From NCBI GenBank assembly GCA_963639765.1, contig CAVHXA010000093.1, positions 1 through 6,409 on the forward strand: a stretch of 6,409 nucleotides of DNA. Direction: 5' to 3'. Each line of letters starts with the position of its first letter. Within the stretch, counting starts at the first letter, position 1. This DNA is from CAVHXA01 sp963639765. GTDB taxonomy: Bacteria; Bacillota; Clostridia; Oscillospirales; Oscillospiraceae. A program made the position numbers and the translations under genes. The notes beneath the pieces were generated by a model. It was not told the DNA's origin. It did no database searches and saw only the letters and a program-made list of their open reading frames with translations. Positions 1-6,390 of the stretch are shown in pieces.

Positions 1-3
1 GTT

Positions 4-12
4 CACCTCCTT
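4..12 (-). promoter_or_regulatory. Strong ribosome binding site of a gene starting just beyond the left edge
   Basis: AAGGAGGTG on the minus strand nearly equals the full anti-16S complement, and AAC follows to the window edge. It predicts a minus-strand gene whose start codon lies within about ten bases outside the window. A TATAAG at 27-22 could be a -10 box but would give a very short leader, and no convincing -35 box is seen. Confidence 0.6.
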
Positions 13-42
13 GTCCGTTCACTTATATGACTGCCAAAAACG

Positions 43-72
43 AAAAATCTTACATCCTCAAGGATAATTTTT
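43..72 (-). terminator. Weak terminator-like hairpin after the last ATPase gene
   Basis: On the minus strand an outer A/T stem (AAAAAT with ATTTTT) encloses ATCC-TTGA-GGAT, with an asymmetric internal bulge, and is followed by CGTTTTT. It sits about 50 bases after the ATPase stop, where an operon terminator would be expected. The GC core is only four pairs, so termination may be partial and the next gene on the left could be co-transcribed. Confidence 0.35.
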
Positions 73-124
73 GATCAATTTAGAAAGTCTGTCAGAATCC
101 ACACGACAGTGGGTAAGGAATATG

Positions 125-745
125 TCAGTCACCAAGATTAACCACTGTATCACATTCGGCAACAAGACGCTCATCATGAGTAGCAATGATTATGGCAGCT
201 CCTCTATTTGCACAGTCTCGAAGCAGCGAAATAACAAGCTGCCTGTTTGCGCTGTCGAGCGATGCGGTCGGTTCGTCTGCAAAAATAACGGAAGCGTTTT
301 TCAGAGTTGCCCTTGCAATTCCTAATCGCTGCTTTTCTCCACCTGAGAGGACAAGCGCCTTATCTTTCTCTCTGCCATGCAATCCGACAATATCCAATAC
401 TTCTTTTATCTGCCTCTGGTTATTTCCAAACTTTTTCAAAGAAGCATTGAATGAAACAGTTTCGTCATCAATAATCCCATAATCCTGATAGATGAAAGAG
501 GCATGATTCTTCCAAAACAGCGTTCGTTGTGATTCACGCCATTTCGTTGCATCGTTATTGTCTACAAAAATGTTGCCGCTGTCGATAGGATGAATCAGCC
601 CCAAACAATTCAAGAGCGTCGTCTTTCCGCTTCCGGATTTTCCGGTAAGCGCGGTCATTTTCCCACCCTCCGCGAGCAATGTCACATCAGACAGGATTCT
701 CCGGCCATTTATCGATAAAGCCACCTTATTTGCTCTGATATTCAT
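125..745 (-). CDS. ABC transporter ATP-binding protein, lactococcin-972-export-like group
   Basis: Cytoplasmic ATPase of 206 residues, a compact MacB/LolD-type size with no C-terminal extension. Motifs are complete: Walker A GKSGSGKTT at 35-43, Q-loop in FIYQDYGIID with Gln87, signature LSGGEKQR at 133-140, Walker B VIFADE at 153-158 with Glu158, D-loop SLD at 162-164 and switch His190. The LSGGEKQR signature and the YQDYGIIDDETV segment after the Q-loop are characteristic of the putative bacteriocin-export ATPases that accompany DUF1430-type permeases. It follows such a permease by 48 bases and should energise it. The start is ATG 745, with GGAGG 8 bases upstream. An in-frame ATG at 760 overlaps that ribosome site and is unlikely to be used. 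The ATPase identity is secure; assignment to the lactococcin-972 group is from motif resemblance, and a MacB-like antimicrobial peptide defence role is the main alternative. Confidence 0.9.
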   Translation of the reverse strand: MNIRANKVALSINGRRILSDVTLLAEGGKMTALTGKSGSGKTTLLNCLGLIHPIDSGNIFVDNNDATKWRESQRTLFWKNHASFIYQDYGIIDDETVSFNASLKKFGNNQRQIKEVLDIVGLHGREKDKALVLSGGEKQRLGIARATLKNASVIFADEPTASLDSANRQLVISLLRDCANRGAAIIIATHDERLVAECDTVVNLGD

Positions 746-753
746 TAACTTAA

Positions 754-758
754 CCTCC
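754..758 (-). promoter_or_regulatory. Ribosome binding site of the last ATPase gene, overlapping an upstream ATG
   Basis: GGAGG stands 8 bases before ATG 745. The in-frame ATG at 760-758 shares bases with this site (ATGGAGG), so the shorter protein is preferred. Confidence 0.75.
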
Positions 759-767
759 ATTCTGTAT

Positions 768-793
768 TCGTTTGCGTTTTGAAAGCCAAACGA
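768..793 (-). repeat. Inverted repeat between the DUF1430-type permease and its ATPase
   Basis: Minus-strand TCGTTTG pairs perfectly with CAAACGA (7 base pairs, 12-base loop), beginning immediately after the TGA stop of the permease gene. No U-tract follows, so it is not a standard terminator. It could act as an mRNA processing or stability element, or be an operator; chance is not excluded. Confidence 0.4.
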
Positions 794-2797
794 TCACTCC
801 CGCCTAAACGACATTTGCAAAAACTCTCGCCTCGAAAAGAGAATATACCCAACAAAATTAAGCAGTACATACATTAAAAACAGTACGGCTGCTGATAGCA
901 GCAATAACGTCAGTTCCGGGTGACGAATGAAATAAACTATAATCCCTCCGGCGAGTATGGTACATGCCGCTACTAAGACTTCTTTCCTCAACACAGGAAT
1001 GATGACGGCACTGTATTTAACCCCGGCCGTATGTAGTGTGAAGATGCGTTTTCTGTTCTCTCCGATCCAAAGCTGCGCACTCATGATGCCTGCAGTTCCC
1101 ATTGAAACAAGGCACAGGGCGCACGCCGCATAGTAATAAAAGGACTCCTGCTTAAAGAGTTGTGCATATTTCAGTGCCCCCTCGGTAAATGAGTCGATGG
1201 ACGAAATCTTTTCCATAAGCGGCGATTCGTTGAGAGCAGCCCGCAAGACGGCTTCACTTTTGAAAACAACGTTTCCACTCGAGGACATAGGGAGAAGAAA
1301 GCTGCTTATTTTAAGCGTTTTTACGGAATCATCCACCAGTATAATCAACGGATTTTTCGCTTGTATGGTACCGTTACCGCTTGATGCATTTGGAGGTAAT
1401 ACCAAAAAGCTGTTGCCGTTAAATTCGTAGAAGCCCATACCTTCCGGCTGTATTTCTCCTGTATTCGTCCAAATAGGGAGCTGCTTAGACAAAAAGTCTT
1501 TCAATTCGGCGTGGAGATCATCAAAACCTATCCGAATCAGACTATCCTCTGTATCGGAATCGTCCCCGAATACGGTGGTTTCCACCCATGCGCGATCTGT
1601 AACAACGATATGATCGTATTTTCCCATTTCATCATTATCAAGCAGAATGGCTCTGTCAATAGCCATTGACAGACAAAGATTATCTCTGTCCTCCATCTCC
1701 GCGAAAAAGTCCTCGACCATAGACATCCAATAATCGTTGTACAGTCCGTTCACATCGTTATATGAAATTCCTACGGCATCCTTAAAGTTTTCCCATGAGG
1801 CATAGTCATTCGAGAGTGCTTTATATGCCGAAGCCATCGTAATGGTAGTAGGCACAACCATTAAGGCAAGAACAATAGAAAGTATCAGGGCAGCTCGTCC
1901 AAGCACCCTGAACTGTTTCAAAGGTATTTTCCTAAAAGATAAATGCTTTGCCTTGGGTTGCACAAACACAGATATCAGCAGCACAACAACAGCCGATGCC
2001 ACAATAAATGTAATTGCAGTATAAATAAAGGGCAGTAGCATAATGGAAAGCTGATCGATTCCGGAAGCAATACCCAAATATATGAAAAATGCTGCGCACC
2101 CGGCAAAAAAGCCTTGGGAAACCAAGAATACAATGGTCAGTGTATCCTCGACATGAATACGCCGCAATGAGATACCGCCAAGCAAGCGCAAAGCCCTTGA
2201 TTTTGCGTGTGTGACGAACCAGACAATAACTGTCGTCAGGAATAAGAAGAATGAGATTAGTACGGCATTTCCAATTCCATGCTGGACAAGATATCCCAGG
2301 AATACAGTCAGGAGCGGGTACTGTTTGTAAAAATCAATGCTCATCTCATTGTTATTGCACCATTCTATTAAGGCAGCCTTAAACTCTGCATTTCCATGCA
2401 TCGAATAGCTGCCGTATAGCGGTCTTACTCCCATATCGGAAGAATGAATCAGCGCACCGCTGACAGACGGTTCCAGCCACGAAATGCGGTTATCATGGAT
2501 TCTTGGGCTGTTGCCATCAGGAAGGCGAGATCCAAACCACACGATATCCTTTTGACTATCATAATTGTCCTGATTGGGAACGACCTTAACTAAAACGGCG
2601 CTATACTGATCGACAAGAGCGTTTAGCTCGTTTACAAGTCGTTCTTTCGATATAGTTGTTGATAGAACGGTGATGTTGAAGCGTTCGGTTGTATCCAAAG
2701 GCTTCTCTTCCTGCATCATATGCGAATGCTTAAAAACCAATATAAGGGCAAACAACGCAAAAATACAACCAACCAGTCTAATGCTCTGTTTAATCAC
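794..2797 (-). CDS. DUF1430-type, bacteriocin-associated FtsX/MacB-like ABC permease
   Basis: Integral membrane subunit, 667 residues from a GTG start, paired with the ATPase gene that follows. Hydrophobic helices lie at about 7-22, 177-196, 222-244, 253-279, 301-323, 553-573, 602-624 and 629-655. Two large extracytoplasmic regions lie between helices 1 and 2 (about 23-176) and helices 5 and 6 (about 324-552). This reads as two copies of the MacB layout: one helix, an outer domain, three helices. Each half has a basic amphipathic stretch near its second helix (KSRALRLLGG at 199-208, NRKRIFTLHTAG at 581-592) like the coupling segment of FtsX-fold permeases. Size, topology and the lactococcin-972-type partner ATPase match the bacteriocin-associated integral membrane (DUF1430) family. 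Known members are linked to bacteriocin export or immunity; the substrate here is unknown. GTG 2797 is chosen because AAGGGAGG lies 7 bases upstream and an N-terminal helix starts at once; an in-frame ATG at 2911 would add 38 Cys-rich residues. Confidence 0.8.
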   Translation of the reverse strand: MIKQSIRLVGCIFALFALILVFKHSHMMQEEKPLDTTERFNITVLSTTISKERLVNELNALVDQYSAVLVKVVPNQDNYDSQKDIVWFGSRLPDGNSPRIHDNRISWLEPSVSGALIHSSDMGVRPLYGSYSMHGNAEFKAALIEWCNNNEMSIDFYKQYPLLTVFLGYLVQHGIGNAVLISFFLFLTTVIVWFVTHAKSRALRLLGGISLRRIHVEDTLTIVFLVSQGFFAGCAAFFIYLGIASGIDQLSIMLLPFIYTAITFIVASAVVVLLISVFVQPKAKHLSFRKIPLKQFRVLGRAALILSIVLALMVVPTTITMASAYKALSNDYASWENFKDAVGISYNDVNGLYNDYWMSMVEDFFAEMEDRDNLCLSMAIDRAILLDNDEMGKYDHIVVTDRAWVETTVFGDDSDTEDSLIRIGFDDLHAELKDFLSKQLPIWTNTGEIQPEGMGFYEFNGNSFLVLPPNASSGNGTIQAKNPLIILVDDSVKTLKISSFLLPMSSSGNVVFKSEAVLRAALNESPLMEKISSIDSFTEGALKYAQLFKQESFYYYAACALCLVSMGTAGIMSAQLWIGENRKRIFTLHTAGVKYSAVIIPVLRKEVLVAACTILAGGIIVYFIRHPELTLLLLSAAVLFLMYVLLNFVGYILFSRREFLQMSFRRE

Positions 2798-2804
2798 AAA
2801 ACAA

Positions 2805-2812
2805 CCTCCCTT
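2805..2812 (-). promoter_or_regulatory. Strong ribosome binding site deciding a GTG start
   Basis: AAGGGAGG with a 7-base spacer precedes GTG 2797. It is much better than the AAAGG nine bases before the in-frame ATG at 2911 and moves the start 38 codons inward. Confidence 0.8.
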
Positions 2813-2898
2813 CAAGGTACAGCAGGGATGAGAAAAACAAAATTTTTTCGATAAACAACACGCTGTATATGGCGTGCATTTGTGAGTAAAGCGGACAT
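2812..2898 (-). other. Possible 28-residue peptide ORF or leader in the gap between the two transporter blocks
   Basis: In the 126-base gap upstream of the DUF1430-type gene, an ATG at 2898 opens a 28-codon frame that stops (TGA) 14 bases before the next start. AGAGG stands 4 bases before the ATG, which is a short but possible spacing. The peptide reads MSALLTNARHIQRVVYRKNF followed by VFLIPAVP: basic in the middle, hydrophobic at the end. A weak hairpin (2859-2876) lies inside it. It could be a leader peptide controlling the downstream pair, a small bioactive peptide, or chance; a frame this short arises easily by chance. I recognise no family. Confidence 0.2.
2859..2876 (-). terminator. Weak hairpin with U-rich tail in the inter-block gap
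   Basis: On the minus strand CACGC pairs with GCGTG around an 8-base loop, with one further G-U pair possible, and is followed by TTGTTTATCG. This could be a leaky terminator or attenuator between the two transporter blocks. The stem is short and the U-tract is interrupted, so the call is tentative. Confidence 0.25.
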
Positions 2899-2923
2899 CA
2901 ATCCTCTGCATTGTAGCTGACCT

Positions 2924-3577
2924 TTATATGTATTTATACCGAAATCTATCCAGCAAATACCCAAGCAGCAGGCAAAGCAAAGTCGATGCAAAAACCACAA
3001 GCAGGGTGTTCCAGTTTGAAAGTTCTGCTGGCATATTCGGCGTAAGAATCGAAAATGACGCAAAATCGGCTGACCCGGAAATATAAAAGCACAGCAGGAG
3101 ATATGCTATCACAGGTATGCAGCCAATCGTCACATTTTTAAGCAGCATGATCATGAAATAGAGGAAATTTATTATACTGCTGAACTGCAATACGAGGCGC
3201 ACATATTCCAGCCAGGACACATGGAGCACGATTACTGCAAATACAATTGTGGGAAAGACCATCAGCAAATAGGCCGAACCAAGCAAAAGCAATTCGCCAA
3301 CACAAGTTTTGTGGTATTTTGTACAGGCACGAAGCGCTTCACATCCGTCGCCTTCTACCCAGACATGGAGGTATCCCATAGGCCAGAGTAGTCCGCATAA
3401 AGGAACAAACACTTGAGCCATGTAAATGAAAGTGCCGCGTGCCTCTGAGGGATCAACATAAAAATACTTGAATGCAGACACACCCGGCAGCAGGCAGTAT
3501 GCGATAATGACAGGAATTAAGAACAGGGGCTTACAATTACGCAGAATAATGCGTAATAGTTTCAAGCGCAGCCTCAT
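2924..3577 (-). CDS. Six-helix integral membrane protein, probable second membrane subunit of the ABC-2 transporter
   Basis: Small membrane protein of 217 residues. The N-terminus is strongly basic (MRLRLKLLRIILRNCK), placing it in the cytoplasm by the positive-inside rule. Hydrophobic helices lie at about 18-34, 49-70, 94-118, 127-146, 151-168 and 190-209, followed by a short basic tail (DRFRYKYI). Six helices and about 220 residues match the core of an ABC-2 permease without any extra domain, but I do not recognise the specific family and see no diagnostic motif. The gene starts inside the ATPase stop (ATGA, 4-base overlap) with an AAGGGGG ribosome site 5 bases upstream, so it is very likely translated with the ATPase. 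With the large permease encoded before the ATPase, it could form a heterodimeric transmembrane unit (inference). A 126-base gap separates it from the next gene. The coding call is secure; the role rests on topology and neighbours. Confidence 0.8.
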   Translation of the reverse strand: MRLRLKLLRIILRNCKPLFLIPVIIAYCLLPGVSAFKYFYVDPSEARGTFIYMAQVFVPLCGLLWPMGYLHVWVEGDGCEALRACTKYHKTCVGELLLLGSAYLLMVFPTIVFAVIVLHVSWLEYVRLVLQFSSIINFLYFMIMLLKNVTIGCIPVIAYLLLCFYISGSADFASFSILTPNMPAELSNWNTLLVVFASTLLCLLLGYLLDRFRYKYI

Positions 3578-4386
3578 TGTATCCCCCTTATCACATTTAT
3601 ATATCCATCTTCAAGCGTCGGCTGAATAGACAAGCCGGGTTGTTCTGCACCAGAAAGCACGCGCAGGTATGTTTCCCCTTCAATTTGTTCCCTGCGCAGG
3701 ATATAATATGGAGAAGCCAGTTCTTTCTGCTTTTTCTCCGGAACATGCCATACATGCTTCGTTGCCGCCTTCCGTATATTTTCCGGCGTGTCCTGACAAA
3801 CACGTTTCCCGTGCGAGAGTATGATGATATGGTCGCAAAGGGCTTCAACGTCTTCCACAATATGTGTTGAAATCAGAATTGTACAATCCTCTCGGTGTTG
3901 CGAAATCAAATTCTTGAAGCGAAGCCTTTCTTCCGGATCCAATCCGGCGGTGGGCTCATCAACAAGGATTAGTTCAGGATTCCCAAGCAGAGCTTGAGCA
4001 ACACCAAGTCGTCGGATCATTCCGCCGGACAACGTTTTCACCCTGTCATTACGGCGTTCCAAAAGATTTACATCTTCCAAGCAGTCATGTATGTTCTTTT
4101 CCTGGTTATTTGAAGGTATTCCCTTCAATTCAGCAAAATACTCCAGCACCTCATACACCGTGAGTTCCCGAAAAGCTCCGAATTTTTGAGGAAGATACCC
4201 CATGCTGGAGGGCGTAATGATTTTTCCATCATAACGGTAAAGTCCTGTAACACACCGCATAAAGGTCGTTTTCCCGGACCCGTTTGGGCCAAGCAAGCCA
4301 TACACGCCGTTTGTTAGCTGAACAGAAACATTGTTGAGAACGGTTTTCTTGCCGAAGCTCTTGGAAAGGTTGTCAACGGTTAACAT
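3574..4386 (-). CDS. ABC-2-type transporter ATP-binding protein
   Basis: Cytoplasmic ATPase of 270 residues that should power the membrane proteins on either side. All nucleotide-binding motifs are intact: Walker A GPNGSGKTT at 33-41, Q-loop YLPQ at 64-67, signature LSGG at 119-122, Walker B LILVDE at 139-144 with catalytic Glu144, D-loop GLD at 148-150 and switch His175. The YLPQ form of the Q-loop and the GLDP sequence are typical of ABC-2 drug, antibiotic and Na+ efflux ATPases. Residues about 200-270 form the usual variable C-terminal extension. The start at ATG 4386 is chosen because GGGGG lies 7 bases upstream and it follows the permease stop by 2 bases; an in-frame ATG at 4428 would add 14 residues inside the permease gene and has no comparable site. 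The gene overlaps the next one by ATGA, implying translational coupling. Substrate cannot be told from the ATPase; the ATPase call is very secure. Confidence 0.95.
   Translation of the reverse strand: MLTVDNLSKSFGKKTVLNNVSVQLTNGVYGLLGPNGSGKTTFMRCVTGLYRYDGKIITPSSMGYLPQKFGAFRELTVYEVLEYFAELKGIPSNNQEKNIHDCLEDVNLLERRNDRVKTLSGGMIRRLGVAQALLGNPELILVDEPTAGLDPEERLRFKNLISQHREDCTILISTHIVEDVEALCDHIIILSHGKRVCQDTPENIRKAATKHVWHVPEKKQKELASPYYILRREQIEGETYLRVLSGAEQPGLSIQPTLEDGYINVIRGIQ
3583..3589 (-). promoter_or_regulatory. Ribosome binding site of the six-helix membrane protein gene
   Basis: AAGGGGG with a 5-base spacer to ATG 3577. It lies in the last codons of the ATPase gene and supports the start in the ATGA overlap. 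Confidence 0.65.
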
Positions 4387-4388
4387 AC

Positions 4389-6377
4389 TTATTCCCCCAA
4401 TCCATAAAGAAAGTTTATTTGATCGCAATCTGGGGCCGGGTTTTTCAGATACTGATAAACGACCTTTAAGACGTGCTCTTCTCCTAACAGGTTGGCTTTA
4501 TAGCTGAACAGCTCGGAAAAGAGATTGCTGGCCTCTATGTACTTTGACCATTCTTCCAAATCCTCTATTTCGTTGGCAGAATCATATCGAGTAAGAATTT
4601 CAAGGCTCGACCACGGAATTTCAGCAGCTTCACGACTTCCGCCAAAAACAAGATAATCCGAAAATGCATTATACAGCAAGTTTGTGCTTTTCTCCCTGGG
4701 CATTGTTGCAAGTAAATGCTGCTTGCAAAGGGTGTCTGCCGTAACCGACCAGTTTGCCGTTATAATATGATCTCCAAATTCGACATACTCTTCCTGCACA
4801 GAGTTAGTAGCCATGATTGTGACCGGCTGCATGAAAATAGTTTTTCCGGTTAGGGTAAACTGTGCTGTTTCACCAACCTGCTCAGCAAGCCGCTTCCAAG
4901 CCTCCTGGTAACCGCCCAGATTGATACTCCGGGCACCAATGGGGCTATACCAGCATACGATCCCCTCGTTCTCTTCGGAAACAATCATTCCTCCGTATAG
5001 AGACACTGCATCAGCATTCCCGGAGAAGGTGTTATCGTCGGTTTTGGGAAGATTAGACGCTACTGCCAGGGTTGAATCCACATGAACCTCATAGTATGCG
5101 GGTTCACGAGCAGTATTTACGACGATTTGCCCGGATTCGTAGAATTTCATAAAGCCGGGAACGGGGTAATATGGCAAATATCCCGGCAGTGCAATGCCTT
5201 GATAATTGGAAAAATATTTTCCTGCATTTCCGGAATAGGCAAAGTTCAGTTCCTCCGTTCCCATAGGAGCGGACACTGTAACATAATCACCCTTTTGGTC
5301 GAACTCCAATTCGGTCCCCTTTTCATCTTTAATGGAGTTGATAACAAAACCATGGTACAAAGTAAACCGATATTCGGTCAGATCATTCTCTTTCAATTCA
5401 ATACGAACAGTTGCCTTTGCATTGTTCCGAACAGCAAGAGTAATATAGTATTTTGAAATGTGAAAATCTGCCACCAGCTCTTGCTGATCCGTATTTTTCT
5501 GCCGGTAAGTGAATTCGTGTTGCAGCGTCCCATAGGGTCTGTAATCTTTTCGAATAATGCTGTCATTGCTGCGGAAAACAAACCGCACGCCGCAAAGCAA
5601 AGAAAGAGCAATAAGAACAGAAGCCATCATATAGGTTTTTCTATTTCGTTTGGCTGTTGCGAAAACTATAACCGCAGTCAATAACAGGATCCAGAACGTC
5701 GCAAGAACCCAACGATATGCTTCAATAGATACTCCATATATGTCATCCGCGACCCAACTTGTATTGGGGGCAAGAATAGAAAACCAGTCGAAAAGTGCCA
5801 ATACCGGATACCCAAAAATTGATTCACTTGCAAATATCCTTGAGGGAACAGGGCTGCAAACCAGTGCAGAAACAATAATAATGCAGTATGCAGCTTCACG
5901 AACAGTTTTTTGTGACAAGAGAGTCCCGACTAATATGGCAATTGCTCCAGGCAGGAAAAAGTCAACAATAATGCTTGGAATGGCATTAAGGAAGAACATC
6001 GGGTAATGAATTTGCAATTGCATATATTTCCCGAGTATCCATCCAAAGATATTGATACTCCAGATCAGCAACAGCAAGATTAAGACCATGCTTTGGGCGC
6101 AAAGAAGTTTCGCCTTTGAAGAGGGAATAATCTCCAGCGTTTCTTGAAGGGAGGATGTCCGGGGCAGGTTGGTGTACTCGTAGCTTAGGAAAGAAAATAC
6201 TATGTAGCCGACGATGCCGAGCTTTAAGCTGGCCACATGAAATTCGGCTAAATAGTTGGTCGTATTGAACAAGCGTAGCAGGAAAAGATTAGACAGCAAC
6301 AAAAGGGCGGCACAAATTGCCAAATAGATAATAGAACGAAAAAAGATTTTTACAGAAACGCTCATAGAGCTACGCAT
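4389..6377 (-). CDS. ABC-2-type permease fused to a degenerate M1-aminopeptidase-like extracytoplasmic domain
   Basis: Membrane subunit of an ABC-2-type transporter, 662 residues from the chosen ATG. Residues about 16-36, 50-68, 93-115, 132-154, 162-180, 223-241 and 249-268 are hydrophobic helices. The basic N-terminus suggests a cytoplasmic start, so seven helices leave residues 270-662 outside the membrane. That soluble part resembles the N-terminal beta domain and start of the catalytic domain of M1 aminopeptidases fused to ABC permeases: a Tyr/Pro-rich stretch at about 388-408 (GIALPGYLPYYPVPG) and an EFGDHII segment at 533-539. The HEXXH zinc motif expected shortly after is absent; the sequence there is CKQHLLATM, and no HEXXH occurs elsewhere, so peptidase activity is unlikely. 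The domain may bind a peptide ligand (inference). The start is set by a GGGGGG ribosome site 7 bases upstream; an ATG 15 bases further up lacks one. It ends 2 bases before the ATPase gene. The permease call is firm, the M1 relationship is by eye. Confidence 0.8.
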   Translation of the reverse strand: MRSSMSVSVKIFFRSIIYLAICAALLLLSNLFLLRLFNTTNYLAEFHVASLKLGIVGYIVFSFLSYEYTNLPRTSSLQETLEIIPSSKAKLLCAQSMVLILLLLIWSINIFGWILGKYMQLQIHYPMFFLNAIPSIIVDFFLPGAIAILVGTLLSQKTVREAAYCIIIVSALVCSPVPSRIFASESIFGYPVLALFDWFSILAPNTSWVADDIYGVSIEAYRWVLATFWILLLTAVIVFATAKRNRKTYMMASVLIALSLLCGVRFVFRSNDSIIRKDYRPYGTLQHEFTYRQKNTDQQELVADFHISKYYITLAVRNNAKATVRIELKENDLTEYRFTLYHGFVINSIKDEKGTELEFDQKGDYVTVSAPMGTEELNFAYSGNAGKYFSNYQGIALPGYLPYYPVPGFMKFYESGQIVVNTAREPAYYEVHVDSTLAVASNLPKTDDNTFSGNADAVSLYGGMIVSEENEGIVCWYSPIGARSINLGGYQEAWKRLAEQVGETAQFTLTGKTIFMQPVTIMATNSVQEEYVEFGDHIITANWSVTADTLCKQHLLATMPREKSTNLLYNAFSDYLVFGGSREAAEIPWSSLEILTRYDSANEIEDLEEWSKYIEASNLFSELFSYKANLLGEEHVLKVVYQYLKNPAPDCDQINFLYGLGE
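4394..4398 (-). promoter_or_regulatory. G-run ribosome binding site deciding the ATPase start
   Basis: GGGGG lies 7 bases before ATG 4386, within the last codons of the preceding permease gene. It selects this start over ATG 4428. Confidence 0.65.
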
Positions 6378-6384
6378 ACAAATA

Positions 6385-6390
6385 CCCCCC
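6385..6390 (-). promoter_or_regulatory. G-run ribosome binding site of the first permease gene
   Basis: Six G on the minus strand lie 7 bases before ATG 6377. This spacing favours 6377 over the in-frame ATG at 6392, which overlaps the G-run, and over the ATG at 6365. Confidence 0.65.

Noticed and set aside
186..482. Plus-strand open frame antisense to the last ATPase
   Set aside because: It is the reverse reading of a gene with every ABC ATPase motif intact, so it is a shadow frame.
2798..2911. GG before Cys in the in-frame extension as a double-glycine bacteriocin leader
   Set aside because: There is no stop codon after it to end a mature peptide, and the GG overlaps the ribosome binding site GGGAGG of the permease gene, which explains it.
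2917..2960. AT-rich stretch with TATAAA near the end of the six-helix protein gene as an internal promoter
   Set aside because: No -35 box with a 16-18 base spacer fits; the nearest candidates are 12 or 20 bases away.
3597..3860. Minus-strand open frame of 87 codons in another frame of the ABC-2 ATPase
   Set aside because: It overlaps the C-terminal part of a clear ATPase gene and its composition is that of an out-of-frame reading.
5082..5456. Plus-strand open frame of 124 codons antisense to the M1-like domain
   Set aside because: It lies wholly inside a well-supported minus-strand gene, has no ribosome site that I can see and no recognisable protein features.
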